Of a stretch of DNA of 52,263 nucleotides, positions 8,267-16,871 are shown piece after piece. The stretch is taken from the NCBI GenBank assembly GCA_009691415.1, contig SICP01000009.1, forward strand, positions 1-52,263, read 5' to 3'. The translations under genes and the position numbers were made by a program. Numbering within the stretch: position 1 is the first letter of the stretch; every line of letters starts with the position of its first letter. Source of the DNA: Candidatus Margulisiibacteriota bacterium (GTDB lineage Bacteria; Margulisbacteria; Marinamargulisbacteria; SXXA01; SICP01). The notes under the pieces are model-generated. The model saw only the letters and a list, made by a program, of their open reading frames with translations. It was not told where the DNA came from and searched no databases.

Positions 8267-9723
8267 TGACTACGACGTACGAAATGGTAATTGGGCTTGA
8301 GGTCCATGCGCAATTAAAAACGAAGACGAAGTTGTTCTGTGGGTGTTCTACCCATTTTGGGGATGCGGTGAATACGCATGTGTGTCCTGTATGTTTGGGG
8401 ATGCCGGGATCGTTGCCTGTTTTAAATAAGCGAGCCGTTGAGATGGCGGTGATTGCAGGTAAAGCGTTGAATTGTGATATTCAGGAGACGTCTGTTTTTG
8501 CTCGCAAGAATTACTTTTATCCTGATTTGCCCAAAGGATATCAAATTAGCCAGTTTGAGTTACCTTTATGTTTGGGGGGCCATTTGGATATTGTTGTGGA
8601 TGACCAAATCAAACGGATTGGTATTACGCGTATTCATATGGAAGAAGATGCCGGTAAGCTGTTGCATCAAGGCTCGGGTGCTATAGCTGGATCTACCCAT
8701 AGTTTGGTGGATTTGAATCGGGCTTGTACGCCGTTGATTGAAATTGTTTCCGAGCCGGATATTCGGTCTGCTGCTGAGGCACGGGCGTATGTAGAATCGT
8801 TACGAATAATCTTACGGACTATTGGCGTGAATGATGGAAATTTAGAAGAAGGCAGTATGCGTGTAGATGTTAATTTGTCTTTGCGTCCTTCTGGAACTTC
8901 TAAATTTGGAACGCGGACTGAAGTAAAAAATGTGAATTCGTTTCGGAGTATTGAACGGGCGATTGCATCGGAGTTTGCGCGACAAAAAGAAATTTTGGAT
9001 GCGGGGGGTGTGGTGATTCAGCAGACCCGAAATTATCATGATGATACACAAACGACGACGGCACTTCGAGATAAAGAAGAGGCCCATGACTATCGGTATT
9101 TTCCAGATCCAGACTTGTTGCCCTTGGTACTTTCCAAACTTCAGCTACAGGATATTTTGGCGAATTTCCCAGAACTTCCAGAGCAGATTAGGCATCGTTA
9201 TTTGGGTTTGGTTTTAACTGACTCAGATGTAGTCGTTTTGCTCGAAGATATGACCATGAGGGCTTATTTTGAGGCCTGTTTAAAAGTCTCGGGGGTTGTG
9301 CCTGCGAAAGAGATTTGTAAATGGGTGGTCGGAGATTTAAACGCCTTTTTGAAAGATAGACCGGAAGGTTTTGCATCGACCATGGCGACCCCTGAAAAAT
9401 TTGTAGGCCTGCTGGCTCTTTTGGTAGCGGGAACCATATCCGGAAAAATGATGAAAGACTTGTTACAAAAAATGATTGAGACAGGTCAAAATGCCGATGT
9501 GTTATTAACACAATCAGGTGGCGCTCAGGTTTCTGATGCGTCGGAACTGATACCGGTTATTGAGAAAGTGCTGGCCGCTAATCCTGATGTTGTGGAAAAA
9601 ATTAAATCGGGAAAATCGCAATCGGCAGAGTTTTTAATGGGGCAAGTCATGAAGGAGACGCGCGGAAAAGCCAAGCCAGACTTGGTGCGCCAAATTATCG
9701 CTGAAGTTATTTCAAAATATTAA
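8266..9723 (+). CDS. gatB: Asp/Glu-tRNA amidotransferase subunit B
   Basis: This 485-residue subunit binds and activates the misacylated tRNA as the gamma-phosphate ester and receives ammonia from GatA. The opening VIGLEVHAQLKTKTKLFC and the CPVCLGMPGSLPVLN cradle motif are diagnostic; the tail contains the GatB/YqeY tRNA-binding domain ending in RGKAKPDLVRQIIAEVI. Its ATG shares one base with the gatA stop (TAATG), which indicates translational coupling. The presence of the complete C-A-B set means the organism makes Gln-tRNA and/or Asn-tRNA by the indirect route. Confidence 0.97.
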   Translation: MTTTYEMVIGLEVHAQLKTKTKLFCGCSTHFGDAVNTHVCPVCLGMPGSLPVLNKRAVEMAVIAGKALNCDIQETSVFARKNYFYPDLPKGYQISQFELPLCLGGHLDIVVDDQIKRIGITRIHMEEDAGKLLHQGSGAIAGSTHSLVDLNRACTPLIEIVSEPDIRSAAEARAYVESLRIILRTIGVNDGNLEEGSMRVDVNLSLRPSGTSKFGTRTEVKNVNSFRSIERAIASEFARQKEILDAGGVVIQQTRNYHDDTQTTTALRDKEEAHDYRYFPDPDLLPLVLSKLQLQDILANFPELPEQIRHRYLGLVLTDSDVVVLLEDMTMRAYFEACLKVSGVVPAKEICKWVVGDLNAFLKDRPEGFASTMATPEKFVGLLALLVAGTISGKMMKDLLQKMIETGQNADVLLTQSGGAQVSDASELIPVIEKVLAANPDVVEKIKSGKSQSAEFLMGQVMKETRGKAKPDLVRQIIAEVISKY

Positions 9724-9771
9724 AACACAATGCCCACGTAGGTAGTCATCACAGGTAGAGGAGTCGTCATT

Positions 9772-12471
9772 ATGAAGTATCATCTTTTTTTTAAAGTTCT
9801 TTCACTTTCAAAAACCCAACGATCTACACAGGATCTTTCTGATATTTTAATAAAATCTGTCGAAGTAAAAATTGGACATTTATTAACGTTGTTTAAAGAA
9901 GATCTTTCGTTTTCAGATACCGTTTTAGAACGGATCAGGATAATTTTGTATGCTGCTTCTCAAGTTGTATCGGAAGATGCTCGTCAAACGGCGGCGCTCT
10001 CTACTGCACTGACGTATCATTTGTCTGAGTTCTATCCTCCCCAGCCTGTTTCTTTTTTTAATGCTACTGAGCCATTGGCTATTCGGTATACGGCGCATCT
10101 TGGATCTGTGATGGCTTTGGCCTTTGAGAATCCTGTCGTGCCTACTTCAAATGGAAGCCATTTGAGAGCGCTGTTGGCCGAGGAAGTCAATGAAAAACAT
10201 CCCTTGCTTTCAATTGTGACGACTGAGCATCCTTGTCGGGGTATTCCTGTAGACGTATACAAAAAAGCTGCAGAGATTTTGAGTGCAGATGCGTCTCAGG
10301 TTGTAGGCCGTGTGAAGGAATTATTTGCGATTGATTTGGTGCCTACAATTCCGTCGATTCAAAAATCTGTGGATGATGTATTTCCGTTTTTGGCAATGTT
10401 ATCTGAGGCTGCTGCCAAGTTGGTTCAGGCAGAGCATTTGGAATTAAAAGATTTGCGAAAGTTTTTTCAACCTATCACTTGGATCAGAGTAGATTATGAT
10501 CGCGCACCTAATCATGACCGTATTTTTACAGACGGAATGCTCCGCTTAGAAAAAAAAGTTTTGGAGCGATACGTGACTTTGTTAGATGCGATTAATCTCA
10601 ATGGAGATCGCGCCCAAATCTTACAGGACCTTCAAACTCTGCACAGACATGTTGATCAAAGTATTCAGTTAAATTTGGCATTGGCGTCATTGGAGATTAG
10701 GCCGTATTTAGATGCTTCTGGGAAGTTGGATAAGCAAATGCCAAAAGATATTCAGGATAAATTTAAACAACTGTTTTCAAATGATTTTAGTCAGCTTTCC
10801 GAACCTGGAGGCACACCAAAAATACTGTTGTTTGCTTTGGGAAACTCATTGAAAGAGCATAATGATTTGAGTGCAATTATTGCTAGGCTTGATACAATAA
10901 AAACGGACGAGACTTCAGGTGTTATTTTAGCGCTTCAGTCTGAAATGACTGTGTTGGGATTGCATGGTATGGCTGCACAGGGGCGTGTGGATACGCATGT
11001 TGTTCGTGCAGCGTTTGCAACTTTATTTCCTAGTGCACCTAGAGATGAAGTGGGGCTACGGGGGTTTTTATTGAAAAAACTTAGCTTGGAAGGCCGCTTG
11101 GATCCTGAAAAGCCTGAGACGGAATTCACTAGACCCTTGATGGATTATCTTCGTAATTTGGCTATGCTTAATGGAAGTAATCCTGATCGTATCGATAGCT
11201 TGGTTTTAGCAAATTGCGAGCTTGCAAGTGATGTTTTGTCTGCGCAAGTGTTATTGAAAATAGCATCAGATTCTTTACCTGAAGAAGTTGGCGCTTCTTC
11301 AGGGGTATCTTTTTTCCCTTTGTTTGAGAGTGCGTCTGCCTTGGAAGGGGCAAAAGAAGTTTTGCACTTTTTAGAAAGCGTAGAAAAGATTACGAGATTT
11401 ATGAAAGCGTTTAGTGATATTCCTAGAGGGTCTGGTTTGGGTAATGGTGTTTACGCACTTTTGGGAGCGACAAAAGCAACTTGGGGAAGCAAAGAAATGT
11501 CTGCGATGCGGGCTCACCAAGGGACGGGGTCTGGGCCGATGCGATTTGGGGGGCATTTATTTGAAAAACTGTTGTCTCTATTGGGTGCTCAAGAATTAAG
11601 AAGTCTAATGTTAACAGTTCAGCCTGGTACGTTGCATCATTTTGCGTGGAATGTTCCTGCGGCTGAGAAATTTTTGGATACAATGATTGGACTGATTCAG
11701 AATGGCATTGAAAATCCTGTTACGCTTAATGAAGACCAAATTAAATTTTTAAAAGAGTTTAATGCCCCGGGGGGGGAAGCGTATCAATCGTTTTGTGGTA
11801 CTGCAGAAGGAGCTAAATCGATCTTATCAGAATTGGGAATGTTATATCATGCATGGCTTAGAGAAAATCCTATGGTAGCGGCGGCTATGAAATTTCCATG
11901 GTCTTCTCGTGTGAAAGAATTTGGGAAGATTGCAGAATTTCCAGTCCAGACAGAGCGTGCGATTACGGTTGCTAATTTTACGATGTTAACGGGGGGGCCA
12001 ATCGGAAGTGTTGTGGATTTTCATGCGTCAATGACGGCTTATTTATCTTCGGGTAAGACTTTAGAAGATTTAAAGATAATGGTTAAAGAAAATTCTGTTT
12101 TTGAGTTTGAAATTTATAAGATGATCGAACACTTTAACTTAATTTCTTTAGAAACGTTACATCAATCTATGGTGGGGCATGATAAGCTTTTTTCGGCAAT
12201 TTCTAGCCAGTGCCAAGAAGGGTTGTCGTGGCTCAGTGAGATCGTGGGCAGCCCAGATTTGCAGGGTTCTTATGCGGCGTATGCGAAAGTGGATTCTGAT
12301 TTGGTTAAGTTTGAACAACACCAATTGACTTTATCTCGTCGGATGATGGGTTCTGCATTGGTTGGTTGGGATTCTCAAAATGTGGGAGAAAAAACATTTC
12401 CTGCTGACAATGTTTCTGCGCAAATGGCAGCAATTGTTTCTGCTATGGCTATGGGTTGGCGTGGACATTGA
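9772..12471 (+). CDS. Highly divergent phosphoenolpyruvate carboxylase-like protein
   Basis: No obvious motif announces this 899-residue protein, but read against E. coli PEPC (883 residues) from memory it aligns end to end. TTEHPCR (150-156) sits where TAHPTE is expected, keeping the catalytic His (153). TWIRVDYDRAPN (236-247) matches the SWMGGDRDGNPN region. GLHGMAAQGRVDTHVV parallels GVPLVRIDIRQESTRH. SDVLSAQVLLKIA (486-498) parallels SDVLAVHLLLKEA. PLFES (516-520) keeps metal ligand Glu519. FSDIPRGSG (547-555) replaces YSDSAKDAG, keeping Asp549 but with Lys to Arg. AHQGTGSGPMRFGG (581-594) replaces FHGRGGSIGRGG, keeping the His and one Arg. It ends GWRGH where PEPC ends GMRNTG. A GAGGAG ribosome site lies about 10 nt before the ATG. 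It may be active, altered or a pseudoenzyme. Confidence 0.72.
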   Translation: MKYHLFFKVLSLSKTQRSTQDLSDILIKSVEVKIGHLLTLFKEDLSFSDTVLERIRIILYAASQVVSEDARQTAALSTALTYHLSEFYPPQPVSFFNATEPLAIRYTAHLGSVMALAFENPVVPTSNGSHLRALLAEEVNEKHPLLSIVTTEHPCRGIPVDVYKKAAEILSADASQVVGRVKELFAIDLVPTIPSIQKSVDDVFPFLAMLSEAAAKLVQAEHLELKDLRKFFQPITWIRVDYDRAPNHDRIFTDGMLRLEKKVLERYVTLLDAINLNGDRAQILQDLQTLHRHVDQSIQLNLALASLEIRPYLDASGKLDKQMPKDIQDKFKQLFSNDFSQLSEPGGTPKILLFALGNSLKEHNDLSAIIARLDTIKTDETSGVILALQSEMTVLGLHGMAAQGRVDTHVVRAAFATLFPSAPRDEVGLRGFLLKKLSLEGRLDPEKPETEFTRPLMDYLRNLAMLNGSNPDRIDSLVLANCELASDVLSAQVLLKIASDSLPEEVGASSGVSFFPLFESASALEGAKEVLHFLESVEKITRFMKAFSDIPRGSGLGNGVYALLGATKATWGSKEMSAMRAHQGTGSGPMRFGGHLFEKLLSLLGAQELRSLMLTVQPGTLHHFAWNVPAAEKFLDTMIGLIQNGIENPVTLNEDQIKFLKEFNAPGGEAYQSFCGTAEGAKSILSELGMLYHAWLRENPMVAAAMKFPWSSRVKEFGKIAEFPVQTERAITVANFTMLTGGPIGSVVDFHASMTAYLSSGKTLEDLKIMVKENSVFEFEIYKMIEHFNLISLETLHQSMVGHDKLFSAISSQCQEGLSWLSEIVGSPDLQGSYAAYAKVDSDLVKFEQHQLTLSRRMMGSALVGWDSQNVGEKTFPADNVSAQMAAIVSAMAMGWRGH

Positions 12472-12490
12472 TCTTTAAATTTCTTTGGCG

Positions 12491-12518
12491 TTGTAAATTT
12501 TGCGTAGATTTGTATAAT
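12491..12518 (+). promoter_or_regulatory. Promoter for a probably leaderless transcript
   Basis: TTGTAA (12491-12496) and a consensus TATAAT (12513-12518) are 16 bp apart. The ATG at 12527 begins 8 nt after the -10 box, where transcription would start, and no Shine-Dalgarno sequence precedes it. Confidence 0.6.
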
Positions 12519-12526
12519 GTAGACTT

Positions 12527-12847
12527 ATGAGAAGTAAAGAATTTTTGAGCCAACCTAAAAATAAAGCTAAGATTGTTCAGTTTGCAGATGAAAGTAAAAC
12601 CCTTCCTGATGGTAGCAAGATTATCTATGCCGAGAGTGACGATAAAATTGTGTTGTATCAAAAGATCCCCTTTGAAGCGGGCGTGACATTTGTGTATGAT
12701 CGTCATACTGGTAAAATTTTTGTGAACGGAAAAGAAGGTACTAACCAAGATAAGCGTAAGATGATTTCATTGGGTAGTTATTTATTGACCCATACCGACG
12801 AGAATGAATTGGTGACCCTTAACGTACAAACAAAGGGGGATCGTTAG
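12527..12847 (+). CDS. Hypothetical protein, 106 aa
   Basis: I do not recognise this family. The 106-residue product is soluble, charged, without signal peptide or membrane segment. Its centre (SKIIYAESDDKIVLYQ, then VTFVYDRHTGKIFVNGKE) looks like alternating beta strands with turns, as in a small beta-rich domain. It follows the PEPC-like gene by 55 bp with its own promoter and is followed after 2 nt by another unknown gene, so these two probably form an operon. Confidence 0.7.
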   Translation: MRSKEFLSQPKNKAKIVQFADESKTLPDGSKIIYAESDDKIVLYQKIPFEAGVTFVYDRHTGKIFVNGKEGTNQDKRKMISLGSYLLTHTDENELVTLNVQTKGDR

Positions 12848-12849
12848 GC

Positions 12850-13323
12850 GTGGGGATTGGTGCGGTTGGGCCTTCATTTATTCCAAAATCCCCTGGAAAT
12901 TCAATAGATTCTGTGATGGCTAAGCACTTTAGATCCGAAGGCTTTCAGCGTGTTTTTGAGGGGTTAGGTCTTGATCCAAAAGTAGTGACGCGCGTGACTA
13001 CTGAAGTAGGCAGTTCTGCACTAGGGACATTAAAAGAGTTGAATTTAGTTCCTGTGACGCAAGACAGAGCTTTGGTTTTATCAAAGCTAGGATTTGGTGC
13101 GGTTGATTTAATTATTTCTATGAAATCTCAAGAAGAATTGAGCAAAATTAGAAAGCGGTTGTCAGATATTCAAGGGTCGATGTTAGATCCAGAAGCGATG
13201 GCTGTTTTACTTTCTTCTCTAGGGTTGGAAGTTGACGAAGAGACGTTGGTTTATTCTGATGAAGAAGGTGGGCTTTTTGTTGTGCAATCTTCTCTTAAAG
13301 AAATTGAGGGTTCTTTAGATTAA
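12850..13323 (+). CDS. Hypothetical protein, 157 aa
   Basis: Family not recognised. The start is GTG, 2 nt after the preceding stop, with AAAGGGGG (about 12831-12838) as ribosome site. The 157-residue product has a glycine/proline-rich beginning and is otherwise predicted mostly helical, with an acidic tail (EVDEETLVYSDEEGG). No cofactor motif, signal or membrane segment is seen. It is co-directional and tightly spaced with the 106-residue gene, so the two products may act together. It converges on the TPR gene with a 4-bp overlap of the stop codons. Confidence 0.7.
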   Translation: MGIGAVGPSFIPKSPGNSIDSVMAKHFRSEGFQRVFEGLGLDPKVVTRVTTEVGSSALGTLKELNLVPVTQDRALVLSKLGFGAVDLIISMKSQEELSKIRKRLSDIQGSMLDPEAMAVLLSSLGLEVDEETLVYSDEEGGLFVVQSSLKEIEGSLD

Positions 13324-13835
13324 TTTGGAGCGCCTGTTCTTAAATTTTTTGCAGCCGCAGCCTGTTTTTTGAGGTGTATTAAGTTGGGATCGTTTGGTTG
13401 AAGGATGACTGCTGATATGGCTACAGCGTGTTCATAGTGATGGATTGCAGGATCAAGTCGCCATACACTTTCATATAACCCAGCAAGATAGAAGTGCGCA
13501 AGTGCAATTTGAATATGGGGTTTTTCGAGGTGTTTTTTTTCGTGTAGTTTTAAGTGATTTTTATAATGGGCGAATGACCTTTTGTATTTTCCTAGGGTTC
13601 TCCAGTGTGAGCCTAGTGCGCATTCAATGTGTATTGCGATGTCTTCTGTTTCTGCTTCTGATAGCGTACTGTTTATTTCTTTGGCTTTTTGTAGGGCTTC
13701 AATGGATTTTAAAATGCGATCTTGTTCTTCCCATTGTGTCGCGATATGGACGTATGTTTGTACGGTTTCTAGGCTAGGCGTTCTTGTGCTTAGAGCATCC
13801 TGATCACTTTGTAGGGAGTGGTGTTGGTGTGACAT
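13320..13835 (-). CDS. TPR-repeat protein, 171 aa
   Basis: The 171-residue product shows tetratricopeptide-type helical pairs: VQTYVHIATQWEEQDRILKS, IHIECALGSHWRTLGKYKRS and IALAHFYLAGLYESVWRLD, with the A/G-L-Y spacing of TPRs. There is no signal peptide, so it is probably a cytoplasmic scaffold. Its start lies 32 bp inside the end of the upstream WD40-Sel1 gene, so the two are likely translated in sequence. The function is unknown beyond protein binding. Confidence 0.7.
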   Translation of the reverse strand: MSHQHHSLQSDQDALSTRTPSLETVQTYVHIATQWEEQDRILKSIEALQKAKEINSTLSEAETEDIAIHIECALGSHWRTLGKYKRSFAHYKNHLKLHEKKHLEKPHIQIALAHFYLAGLYESVWRLDPAIHHYEHAVAISAVILQPNDPNLIHLKKQAAAAKNLRTGAPN

Positions 13836-16800
13836 TGGGTGTGCTTGTCGTCGTCGACGGTGTAGGGATTGTCGGAGGGGCTACTTCAACAGGTTTGATT
13901 GCGGGTTCCATTGTGTTTTGAAATAGGTTGTAGAGTTCTTGAGAAACGATGGGCTTGTATGTCCCTGTCCAGGCTTTTTCTGGGATTGAAGTAGCAAAAC
14001 TTAGGCGCTGTTTATTTTTCAAGAGTGGCGTGCACCAGTTGTTGATATAGTGAATCAGTGCGGCATTGTCTTTGTCGAATTTTCCGTAAGCATATAGATG
14101 TTCTAGCGCTTCTAGTTCATTGCCGGCTTCCATATAAGCGGTTGCTTTGAGGACTTCGCTTAGGGTTTGGATGAGTAGTTGGAGATCTCCAGAAAGGTGT
14201 ATGGTTAATGGGGGGATATTTTTAAGTGCTTGCAATGCCAATTGGGGTTGTCCTGCAAGATTTGCAAGATGTGCATAGTCAATCCAAAAATCGGGACTGT
14301 CTTTTTTACTTGGGTAAAGCGCTTTCATGTATTGACTAGCAAGTTGTAGTGGAATGGTGGCTTCTGAAAAAAGGAACCAACAATCGTCCATGTAGAATAA
14401 TTTTGGATCTTTGGCGATGGCTTCTTCTATTTGTTTTTGCCCAATTCGGGTGAGCCCATTTTTAAATCCTTCGATCCCTCTATTGGCTAATGTTTCGGCC
14501 TCTGGATTTTCGTTTGTTTTTGGGTTGAAGTAGGTTTTAATGGTTTGGAGGATATCTGTTCCGATATCTGAGTTTAGTATAAGGCGATTTTCTGTTGCTT
14601 GGTTTTGTAGGAATCTCATGGCTTTTGCTTTATTTTGTACAACCCCTGTTCCATTGAGGTAGCGATTTGCAAGAAGAAGTTTTGCTTCTGGTAGATTTTG
14701 TTCGGCGGCTTTTCTGATCCACTGAAGTCCATCGATTTCATTTTGGGTATCTTTTCGTTGTAGAAGGAGAGTTCCGTAGCTAAACTCAGCCTTGGGATGA
14801 CTTTGTAGCGCTGCTGATTTGAGCCAATACTCCGCGAGGGTTTTATTCGTGTTCATTTTTATATTTCCACTATAGAGTTCTCCCAGACGTGCTTGGGCAT
14901 CTATGTTTTTGTTCTCGGCTGCTTTGGTATACCAATAGAGAGCGAGACCTAAATTAGGTGGAATATCTGTGGCCCCTTCATAGAGTCTTGCAAGCTCATA
15001 TTGGTGTGTAGCTGTACCTGTTCCCGCAGATTGTGTTAGCCAATAGAGTGCTTTTTCAGGGTTGTAATAGGAGGTGCCTTTTTGGATATACCCATTTCCA
15101 AGTTCATATTGTGCTTCTGTGTGGGAGTTGCTAGCTGCACGTAAGAAAAGTGACATGGCTTTTTCTGAGTCTGAATGCTGGAGCAATTTCCCAAGCCTAT
15201 GTTGTGCATCGGGGTGTCCTTTTTCTGCTGAGGACTCATACCCTACTTTTGCAGTTTCGATTTGACCTTCGCCTTCTTGTTTTTTTGCCAGTTGGTACTG
15301 TGCGAAGATATTCCCTTGGTTTGCGGCTTCTGTCAGACTGACAAGATCTGCTGTTTCGAAAGAATTGTTTTCCCAATGGGGTGCGGTAGATAACGGCGGT
15401 GCGTTGGGATTTTCTGAATAGGACAGTGTTACTTTTTGTTCAGGAAGTATTAGCGTTGCTGCTTTAACGTGCCAGAGTGTATTTTCGTCAAATCGTTCAT
15501 TGCGTTCGATCGAAAGGTTTTCAAATTGTAGGCTTGAGATGGTGGTTTCTTTGGAGAGGGTGTTTTTAGGAATTTTAACGGTAAATGGTTGTAATCCTGG
15601 CGCTTTGATTGAAAGTTCGGTGTCATTATTTTGAACCCGTATTTCACGGTCTATTCCAAGAATAGGGTCCAGTAGATTGAGTGCTTTTTTCAACGCGTCA
15701 GAGACGTAGTCTGAGCTCATGTTGATACGGGAAAGGTACGTTGTTTTTGTTTCAAACGGTTCGGCTTTGTTCCATAGATCCATTTCTTGTCTAAGCTGAG
15801 TATAGAGTGCTTTTTTGGGATTGAGACTATCTAGGTTCCAACTTTTTATGCCTTTAAACGTGGCGGTTGCGCTACCCGCAATGAGAATGGGTTTGTACGG
15901 GTTGCTGTATAGTGTATTGGGGCCGTAGGGATCTGCGAGTGTTGCAAGATTTTTATCTGTTTGGTTAGACCAAACAAAAATCCTGCTATTTGCGCCAAAA
16001 ATGAGCTGATTGTTGGGACTAAAGACGATGCTTCGTATAGCATTTTCGTCGTCTTGTATGGGGAGGGGGGATCCTTTTAGACGACTTTTTAACCGATTGT
16101 TTTCTCGCAAATTATAAATCCATGCGGTGGCGTTATTTGCTCCGACGGCCAAAAGTTGTCCATCCCTGCTATACGCTAGGGCTGTTGGATAGATGGGATC
16201 TTTATCTGTGGTTAGTGACCACTCTTTTCGTTTTTTTCCGTTGTTAATTTCTGATAATTTGATGTTTGTTTCATCGTCTCCACAAGATGCGATTTCTTGG
16301 CTATTGGGGTTGAATGCTACCGCTTTAATGGCTTTAGTATGGGGGTTGAAAGCGCTTATTTTGCCACCTCTTTCAACATCCCAGAATTTGATAAGTGGTT
16401 TATCAAGTGTGTCTCCATTGGGTTTTACTTCACTGTCTTTTCCGATAGCACACAGGAGTCGGTTATCGGGGCTAAAGAGCATGTCTTTTAGTTCTTTATC
16501 AAACGCTTGAAACTGAACCTGTATTTTTTGACGTTCTAGATTCCATATTGTGATGGCTTGTCCGTTTTTATAGCTAATGTATCTGCCATTGGGACTGAAG
16601 CGCATGGTTGTGTAATTTTTTGGAGTATCTACTATAAATAGAATGGTGTCGCGTTCTAATTCTTTGATAACAATTTTGTCTGATGTTCCGTACGCGATGC
16701 GTCTACCATCTTCGGAAAAAGCTACGTCAAGAACGGTTGCATCGGTTTGATACAGAGGGGTCATAGGAATAGGTGGGCTTGCGTAAGTGAAGGTGGAAAT

Positions 16801-16845
16801 GAAGGTGTAGAGTAAAAAAAGAGGAAGGGGTTTTTTGAGTGGCAT
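13804..16845 (-). CDS. Exported WD40-propeller plus Sel1-repeat protein
   Basis: This 1013-residue protein begins with a signal peptide (hydrophobic run LFLLYTFISTFT, likely cleavage after TYA at 22). Residues about 34-335 form WD40-type blades (VAFSEDGRRIAYG, MRFSPNGRYISY, VAFNPNSQEIASCGDD, IVFSPNNQLIFGA). A middle section (about 375-480) is of unknown fold. Residues about 505-750 carry Sel1-type repeats of the form A-x-Y-x-L-G-x2-Y with A-x2-W-x3-A-A (AQYELGNGYIQKG, AQARLGELYSG, ALYWYTKAAENKN). A further helical region and a Pro/Thr-rich tail follow. Both repeat types bind proteins, so I infer a periplasmic or surface scaffold, possibly host-interacting. No enzyme domain is visible. Confidence 0.85.
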   Translation of the reverse strand: MPLKKPLPLFLLYTFISTFTYASPPIPMTPLYQTDATVLDVAFSEDGRRIAYGTSDKIVIKELERDTILFIVDTPKNYTTMRFSPNGRYISYKNGQAITIWNLERQKIQVQFQAFDKELKDMLFSPDNRLLCAIGKDSEVKPNGDTLDKPLIKFWDVERGGKISAFNPHTKAIKAVAFNPNSQEIASCGDDETNIKLSEINNGKKRKEWSLTTDKDPIYPTALAYSRDGQLLAVGANNATAWIYNLRENNRLKSRLKGSPLPIQDDENAIRSIVFSPNNQLIFGANSRIFVWSNQTDKNLATLADPYGPNTLYSNPYKPILIAGSATATFKGIKSWNLDSLNPKKALYTQLRQEMDLWNKAEPFETKTTYLSRINMSSDYVSDALKKALNLLDPILGIDREIRVQNNDTELSIKAPGLQPFTVKIPKNTLSKETTISSLQFENLSIERNERFDENTLWHVKAATLILPEQKVTLSYSENPNAPPLSTAPHWENNSFETADLVSLTEAANQGNIFAQYQLAKKQEGEGQIETAKVGYESSAEKGHPDAQHRLGKLLQHSDSEKAMSLFLRAASNSHTEAQYELGNGYIQKGTSYYNPEKALYWLTQSAGTGTATHQYELARLYEGATDIPPNLGLALYWYTKAAENKNIDAQARLGELYSGNIKMNTNKTLAEYWLKSAALQSHPKAEFSYGTLLLQRKDTQNEIDGLQWIRKAAEQNLPEAKLLLANRYLNGTGVVQNKAKAMRFLQNQATENRLILNSDIGTDILQTIKTYFNPKTNENPEAETLANRGIEGFKNGLTRIGQKQIEEAIAKDPKLFYMDDCWFLFSEATIPLQLASQYMKALYPSKKDSPDFWIDYAHLANLAGQPQLALQALKNIPPLTIHLSGDLQLLIQTLSEVLKATAYMEAGNELEALEHLYAYGKFDKDNAALIHYINNWCTPLLKNKQRLSFATSIPEKAWTGTYKPIVSQELYNLFQNTMEPAIKPVEVAPPTIPTPSTTTSTPNVTPTPLPTK

Positions 16846-16871
16846 CTTGCAGATTAGTTTATCATAAGTTG

